Positions 32,000-44,293 of a stretch of 64,000 nt of DNA are shown here, in pieces (position 1 is the stretch's first letter; each line of letters begins with the position of its first letter). The notes beneath the pieces are model-generated. The model made no database searches. It saw only the letters and a program-made list of their open reading frames with translations, and had not been told where the DNA came from. This DNA is from Micromussa lordhowensis (taxonomy: Eukaryota; Cnidaria; Anthozoa; Scleractinia; Lobophylliidae): assembly GCA_964020085.1 (NCBI GenBank), contig OZ026603.1, forward strand, positions 6,343,046-6,407,045, written 5' to 3'. The position numbers and the translations under genes are program-made.

Positions 32000-34409
32000 A
32001 TGACCTTAACAGCAGTCTTGTAGCTGTGGCTTCAACAGTTCGTGCATTGTCATGGAAACGCGCAAACATTAATGATCTTGAACATCTGGACATAAAAAAA
32101 AGGAAATTCAAAGACGAACCTATAGAGATACCCAGTTTATTTGTTGTAATAGCTGTGTACTGTCACAAACTTTACAACTCCTTCTTAAGGAAAGCTTTCT
32201 CAAGCCATTCTATAAACAACTCTGGCGTTTAGAAGTAACTCAAACTTGGTTTGCTTTAGGGCAAAAGATGCCTTGTAGTTAATAAGGGGTGCGCTTATAA
32301 ATTGGCCAGATGGAAGAAACAAACTGAAAAATGTATTCCCTGTGACATAACAGTATTCAACTTGTATTTAATGTTTGTAGCGATTGTGCATAGCCCCCTT
32401 AAAATGCACGATATAATAATATCTGGACTTATTCCCTCCTGCAAAGCAGTGTAATTACATCTTTTCTTATGATCTGTTTGTGTAGATACGTTTATTTTGA
32501 TATTACATAACTTTATTTATTTTTTATAATCTTATATTACAGTATTTGAAATATGCAAGTATCGTTTAAGGTTAAATAGTTTTATTTTGTCCTTTCCATG
32601 TTTAGTTATTGCCCGCAGTGGGCTTTGTCCAAGCTAAATCAGTTTGACGCTCAGGTTATATACACATCATCCACATACATTATTTCTGAGTATCGTATCG
32701 TAAATTTGTTCTTAACAGTAATCAGTGCCATGAATTATTCCGGACAGACAAACTCATGGCAGACTTCCACTGCCCCACACGACATCTGTAAGAAATATTT
32801 AACCCTTAGTAGAGCAGAACTGCAAAATAGTCTATCTAAAGCACTCGTAGCAGTTTTCTGTCTGCTGTAGCAGCCTTCCCTTATTTAAAATACTTCTTAA
32901 GACTCGCACGTTTTTCATATCTAAAAGCAGGTTTTTATTTTATCATATTTGTTACCTGAATGGTGTTTATTTTCATGTCTGAAAGCAACTTTCTATGTTA
33001 TTATATTTGATAGTTGACTGGCTTTATTTATAACTATTATACTTGTTAATTTAAGTATCATAAGTACAATAACTGTAGTATTGTAGAAAATATGAATATA
33101 TCCAAGAGAATATTTCTCGATTTATCAGTTATCAATGAGTTGAAATAAAATTCTCGTGTATAAAGTAACGGTCAAGGTTATGTTATGTCATCCATTATCG
33201 AATAGCAGTAACAGCAGGATCCTTCTTTGGGGTTGAAAATGTCATTACGGCTATCGCTAAGGGTGTTTATATCTCAGTGTAGTTTATCGGGGTACTTTGA
33301 ACGGTGTTTGAAGTAACTAACTTTTCAAGTAGAGCAGCTCAACATACCAAACATCTTTGATGCACTGGTAAATTTACATTTAGGGATTCTATTGTCACAT
33401 AGACGTTTTTCTGCCATCAATTTAAATACTGACAGCAGTTCCTGGCTTAGACCCCAAACTAGTAGAGTTTTAATCAGTTTCTGGATATAGCTGGTGAACA
33501 CGATGGATTTGAGGGCAAATGACTATTGATTATATATATCTGGCTCAATCTGGGGGCTCAATTCTCTGTTGTTTTTCTGGCTGCTTGGTTTAGGAAAAAA
33601 GAACTCTAACTAACTTTAACTAACAAAGTAAGTGCTAAGGACAGCGCTAGAGATTTCGGCTATATTTAAAGGAGTACGCTTACATACAGTAAATTTTGAA
33701 CATCTTGTCGAAAAAAAAAACGAAGTCTAGATTTCGATTAAAAATAGACTTCGCTATTATACGATTCACGTGGATTTACCATTTCCACCGCGTTATGTAA
33801 TATCCGTTTACACTTCTTTGTTATGTAATCAGTGACTTTATCAGTATGAGTAACAGCTGGAAACGGAGAGCTTCTCGTACTTTTGGGGTCAAATATTTGT
33901 CAGTTTTTCTCCCGTAAGGATATTCACTTTCCATTGTGTATAGCTGTAGCTAATGGCAATACTTTTCAAGATGTTCATCTTCTAAGCAGGCCTTATGCAG
34001 AGAGCTACAAGGTGTAGTGAAATATTTGGCACTGTTCCTCTCTGCTGATTCTTGCCCGTTCGTCTAACCTTTTCAGTACCTCTATAACCTTTAAGGCCAC
34101 ACCCTAAATCATACATGTAATTCAGTGATAGCTTTCAGGCAGGGGTTCTCGTTGGAATTCTTAACCAAGCATCCTCGGCTTTATGCAAGAGTAACCCAAT
34201 ACCACGACTGTTACGTGCATGATATAGTAAGGTGCATTCTGCTGTCCCAGTCAGTTCATCAGTGTTATCACGGACAGGCAAATCAGATGAGTAAATTCAC
34301 TTGCACTAAATACTCTTTCCTTGGCCATCGTAGCTTAATAAGAAATAACATACAAACTGCGGTCACATACATGACAATAAAGCGCATTTTGGAAGACAAA
34401 ATCCATTGA
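32000..34409. other. 3' flank of the PH exon, no gene seen
   Basis: AT-rich sequence. AATAAA at 33144-33149 is a plausible polyadenylation signal. A hairpin CGAAGTCTA/TAGACTTCG lies at 33721-33753. Frames at 32598-32870 and 34125-34409 lack recognisable features and are not called. Confidence 0.35.
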
Positions 34410-34449
34410 ACTTGACGTTTCGTATGTTTCGACATACATCTTCAGAAGT
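34410..34449 (-). ncRNA. hammerhead-ribozyme-like motif
   Basis: On the minus strand the order is ACTT, CTGAAGA, T, GTATGT-CGAA-ACATAC, GAAAC, GTC, AAGT. This matches the type I hammerhead layout: core CUGANGA, a 6-bp stem II with a 4-base loop, GAAA, a minimal AC/GU stem III, a cleavable GUC, and a 4-bp stem I (ACTT/AAGT). The deviations are one extra U before stem II and a stem III with no loop, which would need dimer pairing. Hammerheads of this kind occur in Penelope-like retroelements and related repeats. Whether this copy cleaves is unknown. Confidence 0.45.
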
Positions 34450-34469
34450 GACCGTTTCGAATAGACTGA

Positions 34470-34528
34470 TCTTGGAGACATTACATTTACAGTTAAAATA
34501 CATAACATCTAAAGATACCTACTAAATA
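34470..34528. repeat. truncated A segment (A0) carrying the empty target site
   Basis: The last ~59 bp of segment A, ending in TAAATA (34523-34528), runs straight into the start of A1 with no B element between. It differs from array copies at several bases (ATCTAAAGATACC here, ATCTACAGATGCC in the array). Confidence 0.75.
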
Positions 34529-36072
34529 CATAATATTTAAAGATATATTCATTAAAAAGAAGAGCCGCTGTACAAAATGCGGCCCTGGATTCTCTTTTAA
34601 AACCAGTAAACTCATAGGTAGGGATAAAATCAGCTAGCGCATTCCGCAACTTAGCTGATACGTAAGAAAAAAGAGAACTAAGACCATAACTGGTTGTTCC
34701 AGGTTAATTGAGGGACAAAATGTAATTTCCGCGAAGATCATGCATAACAAAGGGGCCGGGACAGAAAACGTATTTTTCACATAAGCAGAAAAACCCTTTT
34801 AAAAAAAAACAAACAAACATACCTTTATGAAGTAATACGAGGAAATTTTGAATGCGCTTATTGCATAGAGATGTAGAGCTTGACTTTCGCAGTAAGAGGA
34901 CAGGTAATCTGCAGATATAAATATCGTTATTCTCCTATTTACATCATTATACCGTTTCTTTGACACGAGAATTAGAGCGAAATGAAAGCACAACTTTGTC
35001 GCGAATTTTCTATGATTAAAAACTTGTTCAGAAATCCAAAATCTAAGTTAACAGCACACACCACGTCTACTCCTGAGTATCTGGCTAGAAATCATTTCCT
35101 CAGGCCGCGCTTCAGCCATTCGATGAGGGCCAGTCTCGTGCTTCTTACTGTTGCCTCGCTCATGCCCAAAAAGAATTCTGGGTAATTCTGCCATTCCATG
35201 ACAAGGGAAGAGTCCCGATTCTCATTTTATAGATTTCTTTATAAGTGTCGGGCCACCCAGTCCTACCAGCAAAATACAGCCTCCATTGACGTTTTTAGCT
35301 GTCAAAACGTGCCCAAATTGTATCGGTAGGTCTTGGAATTCGTCCACAGAAAGGCCAGAGAGACAACTTCACTCGTGAACCACCATGTTTGCAACAGAGC
35401 CTTTAAAGCGTCCCAGTCTGCATGAAACCATCTCTCGCCTCTCTCTAAGACAAGACCAGACACGCACGGTTCTTACGTTACGTTTGTGCCTATGAAATCA
35501 ACTGAAATGGCAATTGCTGGTTTAAAAAATGAAAAAAAAACCAGCATGTTCATATTTTTTGGTAGGCTAGCCATCGAAGAGCCAGAACATTTGCGCATGC
35601 GCTGACGGAATGTTTGAACAAGAGAGAAAAACGCAGTACCTCCAGACACCGGCGCTGGAGCATCGTACCAAACGAGTCATCCCGGGATTTCGGCCCGTGC
35701 GATCGCTTTTGGACGCAGTTGGCCCTTCGCTGCTTTCTGCTACCGACCTTGCCTCCCGGTACGGCATTGAGGGAGAGATATGTCGGCCCCTAAACCATAT
35801 GTGACAAATCCCACGCCTACTCACAGCTCCAAACCGCCCTTGTCAATATAGCGTAAGAATTAGATGGCTTATATATTGAAGAGAAAAGTCATTTTCTCTG
35901 TCATATGGTAAGCACTGGAGTTGCAGATTAATTAAAAAGTGTGCGCATGCGCCCTGCTAAAGGTAACATACATACAGTCATAAGCTTTTTCCGAATAACT
36001 ACAGGAGCTAATATCTTGGAGACATTACATTTACAGTTAAAATACATAACATCTACAGATGCCTACTAAATA
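34529..36072. repeat. segment A1
   Basis: First A copy. It is slightly diverged at its left end (AATATTTAAAGATATATTCATT), as expected at an array edge, and has GAGTTGCAG near 35928 where all other copies have GAGTCGCAG. It includes two GCGCATGCGC palindromes (35593-35602 and 35943-35952). Confidence 0.9.
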
Positions 36073-37778
36073 TGTCTGGATTTATGAAAACCGTGTTAAA
36101 ACGAAATCAAGTGGTTTTTTTTTAATTGCTGATTTCTTCAATTTAATTTTCTTCCTTGCTCTCGCTATGACAGCAGATTGTAATTCGTACCTAGCATGAA
36201 ATGTAGAGAACTTCTTGCCGCATGTTTCATTGATCTTCCCTTTTTTTAAATTATTTATCCTACCACCCCCCCCCCCCTCCCCCCTTCGAATTTCTACTAG
36301 GTTTAGTCCAGGCTTCACTCGTTTGAATTCAGTTCGCGCGTTCGTTGACTCTGACATGGAGCCGATCGCTTAGCGTTCTGCATTTGCTGTCTAAAGGAAG
36401 TCTGCCTGAGGACATCATTAAGTCCAATGAAGGTGCAAGTCTAACGGTTTGCTAGCAAGCGTCGTCTATTATCCTACGCGGTAAGGCGGGCCTGATATGT
36501 ATCAACGGAACATTTAGTCCCGTAAGAGTAGGCCGTTTGCCCTGTAGCGATAATGTTGTGCTTGCTTTAGACAGCAAAGATCTTTAGCCACACCAATTTA
36601 GGGCTTATAGGTGCAATGGACTAGACATTTCCAGCTGCTGTTGGCGTTATTTGCCCTGAACTTTGATTTGGCTAAAGACTTGGAAAAAAATCTGTTGAAA
36701 TGTGGATATGCCATTCCGCGCTCGACAAAAATCAAGTTCATCCGGGACATTGCTATTTGCAAGCAAAGCATGGCCAGGAGCAGAGTGAAGAACATGAGTT
36801 CAAGCGCTGATCGTGAGTAGAATTTCCTTGTTTGATCAATTTTAGGCGTTCTCGGCTTCGCTAACTATCAGAACTGTCTGTGATTCGCTAGCGCGGAAGA
36901 ATTTTATTTGCGTGTCTTCCGGCTGATGATTGATCAGTTTGTTGAAGTGTTGACATGTTGAAGTGCTCGCCAACTCATGATTATGGCCTAGTTTGTTTAA
37001 AGTTCGATCCATTCTCGATGTAGGAAGCTCTTGTTTAGTCCATTTAGGACGATGCAGGTTATAGAAAGCTAAACTTGATCAACTCTCCGCCGCCGTTTTT
37101 GACATCTGTGCCTTCGTGTGTTTATGTAGACCGTGGCTCCAATTTCATGTTCAAAGCACTCTTAATTAAATTGTAGAATTCATGATTGATCGAAAAGACG
37201 GTGAAACTAGTCCTCCTGGCCTGAAAAGGCATCCAGGAGAGTTATTTCCCTTTATTTGAGCTATGATAAGCCTTGTGGAAAGCTAGCGCTAAGACAGAAT
37301 TGTATCACGATAATCAGTGACAAGTCAAATTCTGTGGCTACGTTTTTGCGAATCCAGACAGATATTGAAAGTAAATGTCACGTAAGGGCTACTAGTTGGC
37401 TGAAATGTAGAAGCAAATAGTCCATTTGACTGCTTACAATGCTCTTTTTGCCATGACTGGCTAATTTAATGCCTAGGAAAGACATAGTGAGGTCATTTAG
37501 CTAAAATCACAGAGGTTAAACATGTCTAAATTAGTGCCGCGAATCAAGTGATCAATTTAAGCTCTGATTAAGCTTTGTTTGGCTAGTTCGACTCATTTGA
37601 AGCGATTTCAAAGGCTTGCATAGGCATGACATAGCTTCTATTAAAGAGTACATGAGGTAGAAAGCACTCTCAGTACTACATGGTTTTATTTATGTACACT
37701 ATCTGACCGATTTGCTAAAAACGTGCCTGCTGTTTTTAGTGCCTGCAGCCTTTAACACGGTTTTCATAAATCCAGACA
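36073..37778. mobile_element. element B1, 28-bp perfect terminal inverted repeats
   Basis: Begins TGTCTGGATTTATGAAAACC and ends with the exact inverse. The inverted repeats at 36073-36100 and 37751-37778 match over 28 bp. It is flanked by TAAATA on both sides (36067-36072 and 37779-37784). TIR plus a 6-bp target duplication indicates a DNA transposon derivative. The superfamily is not assigned and no transposase was recognised. C tract: C12-T-C6. Confidence 0.8.
36611..37176 (+). CDS. candidate spliced exon pair carried by element B
   Basis: Exon 36611-36812 follows GCTTATAG and ends GATC before GTGAGT. Exon 37130-37176 follows the pyrimidine-rich GTGTGTTTATGTAG and ends in TAG. Phases agree (1 to 1). 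The frame begins VQWTRHFQLLLALFALNF, continues through a Lys/Arg-rich middle and ends SNFMFKALLIKL, about 82 residues. There is no initiating ATG and TAG lies directly upstream, so a further 5' exon would be needed. Composition looks protein-like but I recognise no family. It could be a captured host exon or the tail of the element's own gene. Copies of the first exon start at 39870, 43126, 46380, 49641, 52902, 56159, 59418 and 62674, all with the same residues. Confidence 0.3.
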
Positions 37779-39329
37779 TAAATACATAATAGTTAAAGAT
37801 ATATTTATTAAAAAGAAGAGCTGCTGTACAAAATGCGGCCCTGGATTCTCTTTTAAAACCAGTAAACTCATAGGTAGGGATAAAATCAGCCAGCGCATTC
37901 CGCAACTTAGCTGATACGTAAGAAAAAAGAGAACTAAGACCATAACTGGTTGTTCCAGGTTAATTGAGGGACAAAATGTAATTTCCGCGAAGATCATGCA
38001 TAACAAAGGGGCCGGGACAGAAAACGTATTTTTCACATAAGCAGAAAAACCCTTTAAAAAAAAAACAAACAAACATACCTTTATGAAGTAATACGAGGAA
38101 ATTTTGAATGCGCTTATTGCATAGAGATGTAGAGCTTGACTTTCGCAGTAAGAGGACAGGTAATCTGCAGATATAAATATCGTTATTCTCCTATTTACAT
38201 CATTATACCGTTTCTTTGACACGAGAATTAGAGCGAAATGAAAGCACAACTTTGTCGCGAATTTTCTATGATTAAAAACTTGTTCAGAAATCCAAAATCT
38301 AAGTTAACAGCACACACCACGTCTACTCCTGAGTATCTGGCTAGAAATCATTTCCTCAGGCCGCGCTTCAGCCATTCGATGAGGGCCAGTCTCGTGCTTC
38401 TTACTGTTGCCTCGCTCATGCCCAAAAAGAATTCTGGGTAATTCTGCCATTCCATGACAAGGGAAGAGTCCCGATTCTCATTTTATAGATTTCTTTATAA
38501 GTGTCGGGCCACCCAGTCCTACCAGCAAAATACAGCCTCCATTGACGTTTTTAGCTGTCAAAACGTGCCCAAATTGTATCGGTAGGTCTTGGAATTCGTC
38601 CACAGAAAGGCCAGAGAGACAACTTCACTCGTGAACCACCATGTTTGCAACAGAGCCTTTAAAGCGTCCCAGTCTGCATGAAACCATCTCTCGCCTCTCT
38701 CTAAGACAAGACCAGACACGCACGGTTCTTACGTTACGTTTGTGCCTATGAAATCAACTGAAATGGCAATTGCTGGTTTAAAAAATGAAAAAAAAAAACA
38801 GCATGTTCATATTTTTTGGTAGGCTAGCCATCGAAGACCCAGAACATTTGCGCATGCGCTGACGCAATGTTTGAACAAGAGAGAAAAACGAAGTACCTCC
38901 AGACACCGGCGCTGGAGCATCGTACCAAACGAGTCATCCCGGGATTTCGGCCCGTGCGATCGCTTTTGGACGCAGTTGGCCCTTCGCTGCTTTCTGCTAC
39001 CGACCTTGCCTCCCGGTACGGCATTGAGGGAGAGATATGTCGGCCCCTAAACCATATGTGACAAATCCCACGCCTACTCACAGCTCCAAACCGCCCTTGT
39101 CAATATAGCGTAAGAATTAGATGGCTTATATATTGAAGAGAAAAGTCATTTTCTCTGTCATATGGTAAGCACTGGAGTCGCAGATTAATTAAAAAGTGTG
39201 CGCATGCGCCCTGCTAAAGGTAACATACATACAGTCATAAGCTTTTTCCGAATAACTACAGGAGCTAATATCTTGGAGACATTACATTTACAGTTAAAAT
39301 ACATAACATCTACAGATGCCTACTAAATA
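37779..39329. repeat. segment A2
   Basis: Carries private changes: GAGCTGCTG near 37818 (GAGCCGCTG elsewhere), and near 38838-38894 GAAGACCCAGAAC, GACGCAATG and AACGAAGTAC, where other copies have GAAGAGCCAGAAC, GACGGAATG and AACGCAGTAC. Confidence 0.9.
37804..37959 (-). pseudogene. decayed non-LTR reverse-transcriptase C-terminal tail
   Basis: On the minus strand the frame reads TTSYGLSSLF, SYVSAKLRNALADFIP and TYEFTGFKRE. It aligns with the tail typical of CR1/L2-type LINE reverse transcriptases, YG..S..Y..AKLWN.LP..IR....FK. The signature Trp and Pro are replaced (LRNAL instead of LWNSLP), a stop lies just upstream, and no catalytic FADD-type motif was found. It is therefore a relic. The open frame continues through the B terminal repeat. 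Equivalent positions in other units end at 34703, 41218, 44474, 47728, 50989, 54250, 57507 and 60766. Confidence 0.45.
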
Positions 39330-41037
39330 TGTCTGGATTTATGAAAACCGTGTTAAAACGAAATCAAGTGGTTTTTTTTTAATTGCTGATTTCTTCAATT
39401 TAATTTTCTTCCTTGCTCTCGCTATGACAGCAGATTGTAATTCGTACCTAGCATGAAATGTAGAGAACTTCTTGCCGCATGTTTCATTGATCTTCCCTTT
39501 TTTTAAATTATTTATCCTACCACCCCCCCCCCCCCCTCCCCCCTTCGAATTTCTACTAGGTTTAGTCCAGGCTTCACTCGTTTGAATTCAGTTCGCGCGT
39601 TCGTTGACTCTGACATGGAGCCGATCGCTTAGCGTTCTGCATTTGCTGTCTAAAGGAAGTCTGCCTGAGGACATCATTAAGTCCAATGAAGGTGCAAGTC
39701 TAACGGTTTGCTAGCAAGCGTCGTCTATTATCCTACGCGGTAAGGCGGGCCTGATATGTATCAACGGAACATTTAGTCCCGTAAGAGTAGGCCGTTTGCC
39801 CTGTAGCGATAATGTTGTGCTTGCTTTAGACAGCAAAGATCTTTAGCCACACCAATTTAGGGCTTATAGGTGCAATGGACTAGACATTTCCAGCTGCTGT
39901 TGGCGTTATTTGCCCTGAACTTTGATTTGGCTAAAGACTTGGAAAAAAATCTGTTGAAATGTGGATATGCCATTCCGCGCTCGACAAAAATCAAGTTCAT
40001 CCGGGACATTGCTATTTGCAAGCAAAGCATGGCCAGGAGCAGAGTGAAGAACATGAGTTCAAGCGCTGATCGTGAGTAGAATTTCCTTGTTTGATCAATT
40101 TTAGGCGTTCTCGGCTTCGCTAACTATCAGAACTGTCTGTGATTCGCTAGCGCGGAAGAATTTTATTTGCGTGTCTTCCGGCTGATGATTGATCAGTTTG
40201 TTGAAGTGTTGACATGTTGAAGTGCTCGCCAACTCATGATTATGGCCTAGTTTGTTTAAAGTTCGATCCATTCTCGATGTAGGAAGCTCTTGTTTAGTCC
40301 ATTTAGGACGATGCAGGTTATAGAAAGCTAAACTTGATCAACTCTCCGCCGCCGTTTTTGACATCTGTGCCTTCGTGTGTTTATGTAGACCGTGGCTCCA
40401 ATTTCATGTTCAAAGCACTCTTAATTAAATTGTAGAATTCATGATTCATCGAAAAGACGGTGAAACTAGTCCTCCTGGCCTGAAAAGGCATCCAGGAGAG
40501 TTATTTCCCTTTATTTGAGCTATGATAAGCCTTGTGGAAAGCTAGCGCTAAGACAGAATTGTATCACGATAATCAGTGACAAGTCAAATTCTGTGGCTAC
40601 GTTTTTGCGAATCCAGACAGATATTGAAAGTAAATGTCACGTAAGGGCTACTAGTTGGCTGAAATGTAGAAGCAAATAGTCCATTTGACTGCTTACAATG
40701 CTCTTTTTGCCATGACTGGCTAATTTAATGCCTAGGAAAGACATAGTGAGGTCATTTAGCTAAAATCACAGAGGTTAAACATGTCTAAATTAGTGCCGCG
40801 AATCAAGTGATCAATTTAAGCTCTGATTAAGCTTTGTTTGGCTAGTTCGACTCATTTGAAGCGATTTCAAAGGCTTGCATAGGCATGACATAGCTTCTAT
40901 TAAAGAGTACATGAGGTAGAAAGCACTCTCAGTACTACATGGTTTTATTTATGTACACTATCTGACCGATTTCCTAAAAACGTGCCTGCTGTTTTTAGTG
41001 CCTGCAGCCTTTAACACGGTTTTCATAAATCCAGACA
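39330..41037. mobile_element. element B2
   Basis: Same 28-bp ends and TAAATA flanks. C tract C14-T-C6. It carries GATTCATCG near 40444 and TTTCCTAAA near 40970. Confidence 0.85.
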
Positions 41038-42588
41038 TAAATACATAATAGTTAAAGATATATTTATTAAAAAGAAGAGCCGCTGTACAAAATGCGGCCC
41101 TGGATTCTCTTTTAAAACCAGTAAACTCATAGGTAGGGATAAAATCAGCTAGCGCATTCCGCAACTTAGCTGATACGTAAGAAGAAAGAGAACTAAGACC
41201 ATAACTGGTTGTTCCAGGTTAATTGAGGGACAAAATGTAATTTCCGCGAAGATCATGCATAACAAAGGGGCCGGGACAGAAAACGTATTTTTCACATAAG
41301 CAGAAAAACCCTTTAAAAAAAAAACAAACAAACATACCTTTATGAAGTAATACGAGGAAATTTTGAATGCGCTTATTGCATAGAGATGTAGAGCTTGACT
41401 TTCGCAGTAAGAGGACAGGTAATCTGCAGATATAAATATCGTTATTCTCCTATTTACATCATTATACCGTTTCTTTGACACGAGAATTAGAGCGAAATGA
41501 AAGCACAACTTTGTCGCGAATTTTCTATGATTAAAAACTTGTTCAGAAATCCAAAATCTAAGTTAACAGCACACACCACGTCTACTCCTGAGTATCTGGC
41601 TAGAAATCATTTCCTCAGGCCGCGCTTCAGCCATTCGATGAGGGCCAGTCTCGTGCTTCTTACTGTTGCCTCGCTCATGCCCAAAAAGAATTCTGGGTAA
41701 TTCTGCCATTCCATGACAAGGGAAGAGTCCCGATTCTCATTTTATAGATTTCTTTATAAGTGTCGGGCCACCCAGTCCTACCAGCAAAATACAGCCTCCA
41801 TTGACGGTTTTAGCTGTCAAAACGTGCCCAAATTGTATCGGTAGGTCTTGGAATTCGTCCACAGAAAGGCCAGAGAGACAACTTCACTCGTGAACCACCA
41901 TGTTTGCAACAGAGCCTTTAAAGCGTCCCAGTCTGCATGAAACCATCTCTCGCCTCTCTCTAAGACAAGACCAGACACGCACGGTTCTTACGTTACGTTT
42001 GTGCCTATGAAATCAACTGAAATGGCAATTGCTGGTTTAAAAAATGAAAAAAAAAACCAGCATGTTCATATTTTTTGGTAGGCTAGCCATCGAAGAGCCA
42101 GAACATTTGCGCATGCGCTGACGGAATGTTTGAACAAGAGAGAAAAACGCAGTACCTCCAGACACCGGCGCTGGAGCATCGTACCAAACGAGTCATCCCG
42201 GGATTTCGGCCCGTGCGATCGCTTTTGGACGCAGTTGGCCCTTCGCTGCTTTCTGCTACCGACCTTGCCTCCCGGTACGGCATTGAGGGAGAGATATGTC
42301 GGCCCCTAAACCATATGTGACAAATCCCACGCCTACTCACAGCTCCAAACCGCCCTTGTCAATATAGCGTAAGAATTAGATGGCTTATATATTGAAGAGA
42401 AAAGTCATTTTCTCTGTCATATGGTAAGCACTGGAGTCGCAGATTAATTAAAAAGTGTGCGCATGCGCCCTGCTAAAGGTAACATACATACAGTCATAAG
42501 CTTTTTCCGAATAACTACAGGAGCTAATATCTTGGAGACATTACATTTACAGTTAAAATACATAACATCTACAGATGCCTACTAAATA
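41038..42588. repeat. segment A3
   Basis: Private changes: GTAAGAAGAAAGAG near 41178 and GACGGTTTTAGC near 41803. Confidence 0.9.
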
Positions 42589-44293
42589 TGTCTGGATTTA
42601 TGAAAACCGTGTTAAAACGAAATCAAGTGGTTTTTTTTTAATTGCTGATTTCTTCAATTTAATTTTCTTCCTTGCTCTCGCTATGACAGCAGATTGTAAT
42701 TCGTACCTAGCATGAAATGTAGAGAACTTCTTGCCGCATGTTTCATTGATCTTCCCTTTTTTTAAATTATTTATCCTACCACCGCCCCCCCCTCCCCCCT
42801 TCGAATTTCTACTAGGTTTAGTCCAGGCTTCACTCGTTTGAATTCAGTTCGTGCGTTCGTTGACTCTGACATGGAGCCGATCGCTTAGCGTTCTGCATTT
42901 GCTGTCTAAAGGAAGTCTGCCTGAGGACATCATTAAGTCCAATGAAGGTGCAAGTCTAACGGTTTGCTAGCAAGCGTCGTCTATTATCCTACGCGGTAAG
43001 GCGGGCCTGATATGTATCAACGGAACATTTAGTCCCGTAAGAGTAGGCCGTTTGCCCTGTAGCGATAATGTTGTGCTTGCTTTAGACAGCAAAGATCTTT
43101 AGCCACACCAATTTAGGGCTTATAGGTGCAATGGACTAGACATTTCCAGCTGCTGTTGGCGTTATTTGCCCTGAACTTTGATTTGGCTAAAGACTTGGAA
43201 AAAAATCTGTTGAAATGTGGATATGCCATTCCGCGCTCGACAAAAATCAAGTTCATCCGGGACATTGCTATTTGCAAGCAAAGCATGGCCAGGAGCAGAG
43301 TGAAGAACATGAGTTCAAGCGCTGATCGTGAGTAGAATTTCCTTGTTTGATCAATTTTAGGCGTTCTCGGCTTCGCTAACTATCAGAACTGTCTGTGATT
43401 CGCTAGCGCGGAAGAATTTTATTTGCGTGTCTTCCGGCTGATGATTGATCAGTTTGTTGAAGTGTTGACATGTTGAAGTGCTCGCCAACTCATGATTATG
43501 GCCTAGTTTGTTTAAAGTTCGATCCATTCTCGATGTAGGAAGCTCTTGTTTAGTCCATTTAGGACGATGCAGGTTATAGAAAGCTAAACTTGATCAACTC
43601 TCCGCCGCCGTTTTTGACATCTGTGCCTTCGTGTGTTTATGTAGACCGTGGCTCCAATTTCATGTTCAAAGCACTCTTAATTAAATTGTAGAATTCATGA
43701 TTGATCGAAAAGACGGTGAAACTAGTCCTCCTGGCCTGAAAAGGCATCCAGGAGAGTTATTTCCCTTTATTTGAGCTATGATAAGCCTTGTGGAAAGCTA
43801 GCGCTAAGACAGAATTGTATCACGATAATCAGTGACAAGTCAAATTCTGTGGCTACGTTTTTGCGAATCCAGACAGATATTGAAAGTAAATGTCACGTAA
43901 GGGCTACTAGTTGGCTGAAATGTAGAAGCAAATAGTCCATTTGACTGCTTACAATGCTCTTTTTGCCATGACTGGCTAATTTAATGCCTAGGAAAGACAT
44001 AGTGAGGTCATTTAGCTAAAATCACAGAGGTTAAACATGTCTAAATTAGTGCCGCGAATCAAGTGATCAATTTAAGCTCTGATTAAGCTTTGTTTGGCTA
44101 GTTCGACTCATTTGAAGCGATTTCAAAGGCTTGCATAGGCATGACATAGCTTCTATTAAAGAGTACATGAGGTAGAAAGCACTCTCAGTACTACATGGTT
44201 TTATTTATGTACACTATCTGACCGATTTGCTAAAAACGTGCCTGCTGTTTTTAGTGCCTGCAGCCTTTAACACGGTTTTCATAAATCCAGACA
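42589..44293. mobile_element. element B3
   Basis: Same ends and flanks. The C tract is interrupted by a G (CC-G-C8-T-C6). It carries GATTGATCG and TTTGCTAAA, like B1 and B4. Confidence 0.85.

Noticed and set aside
36986..37011. tRNA-like boxes in element B (TGGCCTAGTTT and GTTCGATCC)
   Set aside because: The two motifs are too close together for a tRNA and no cloverleaf forms.
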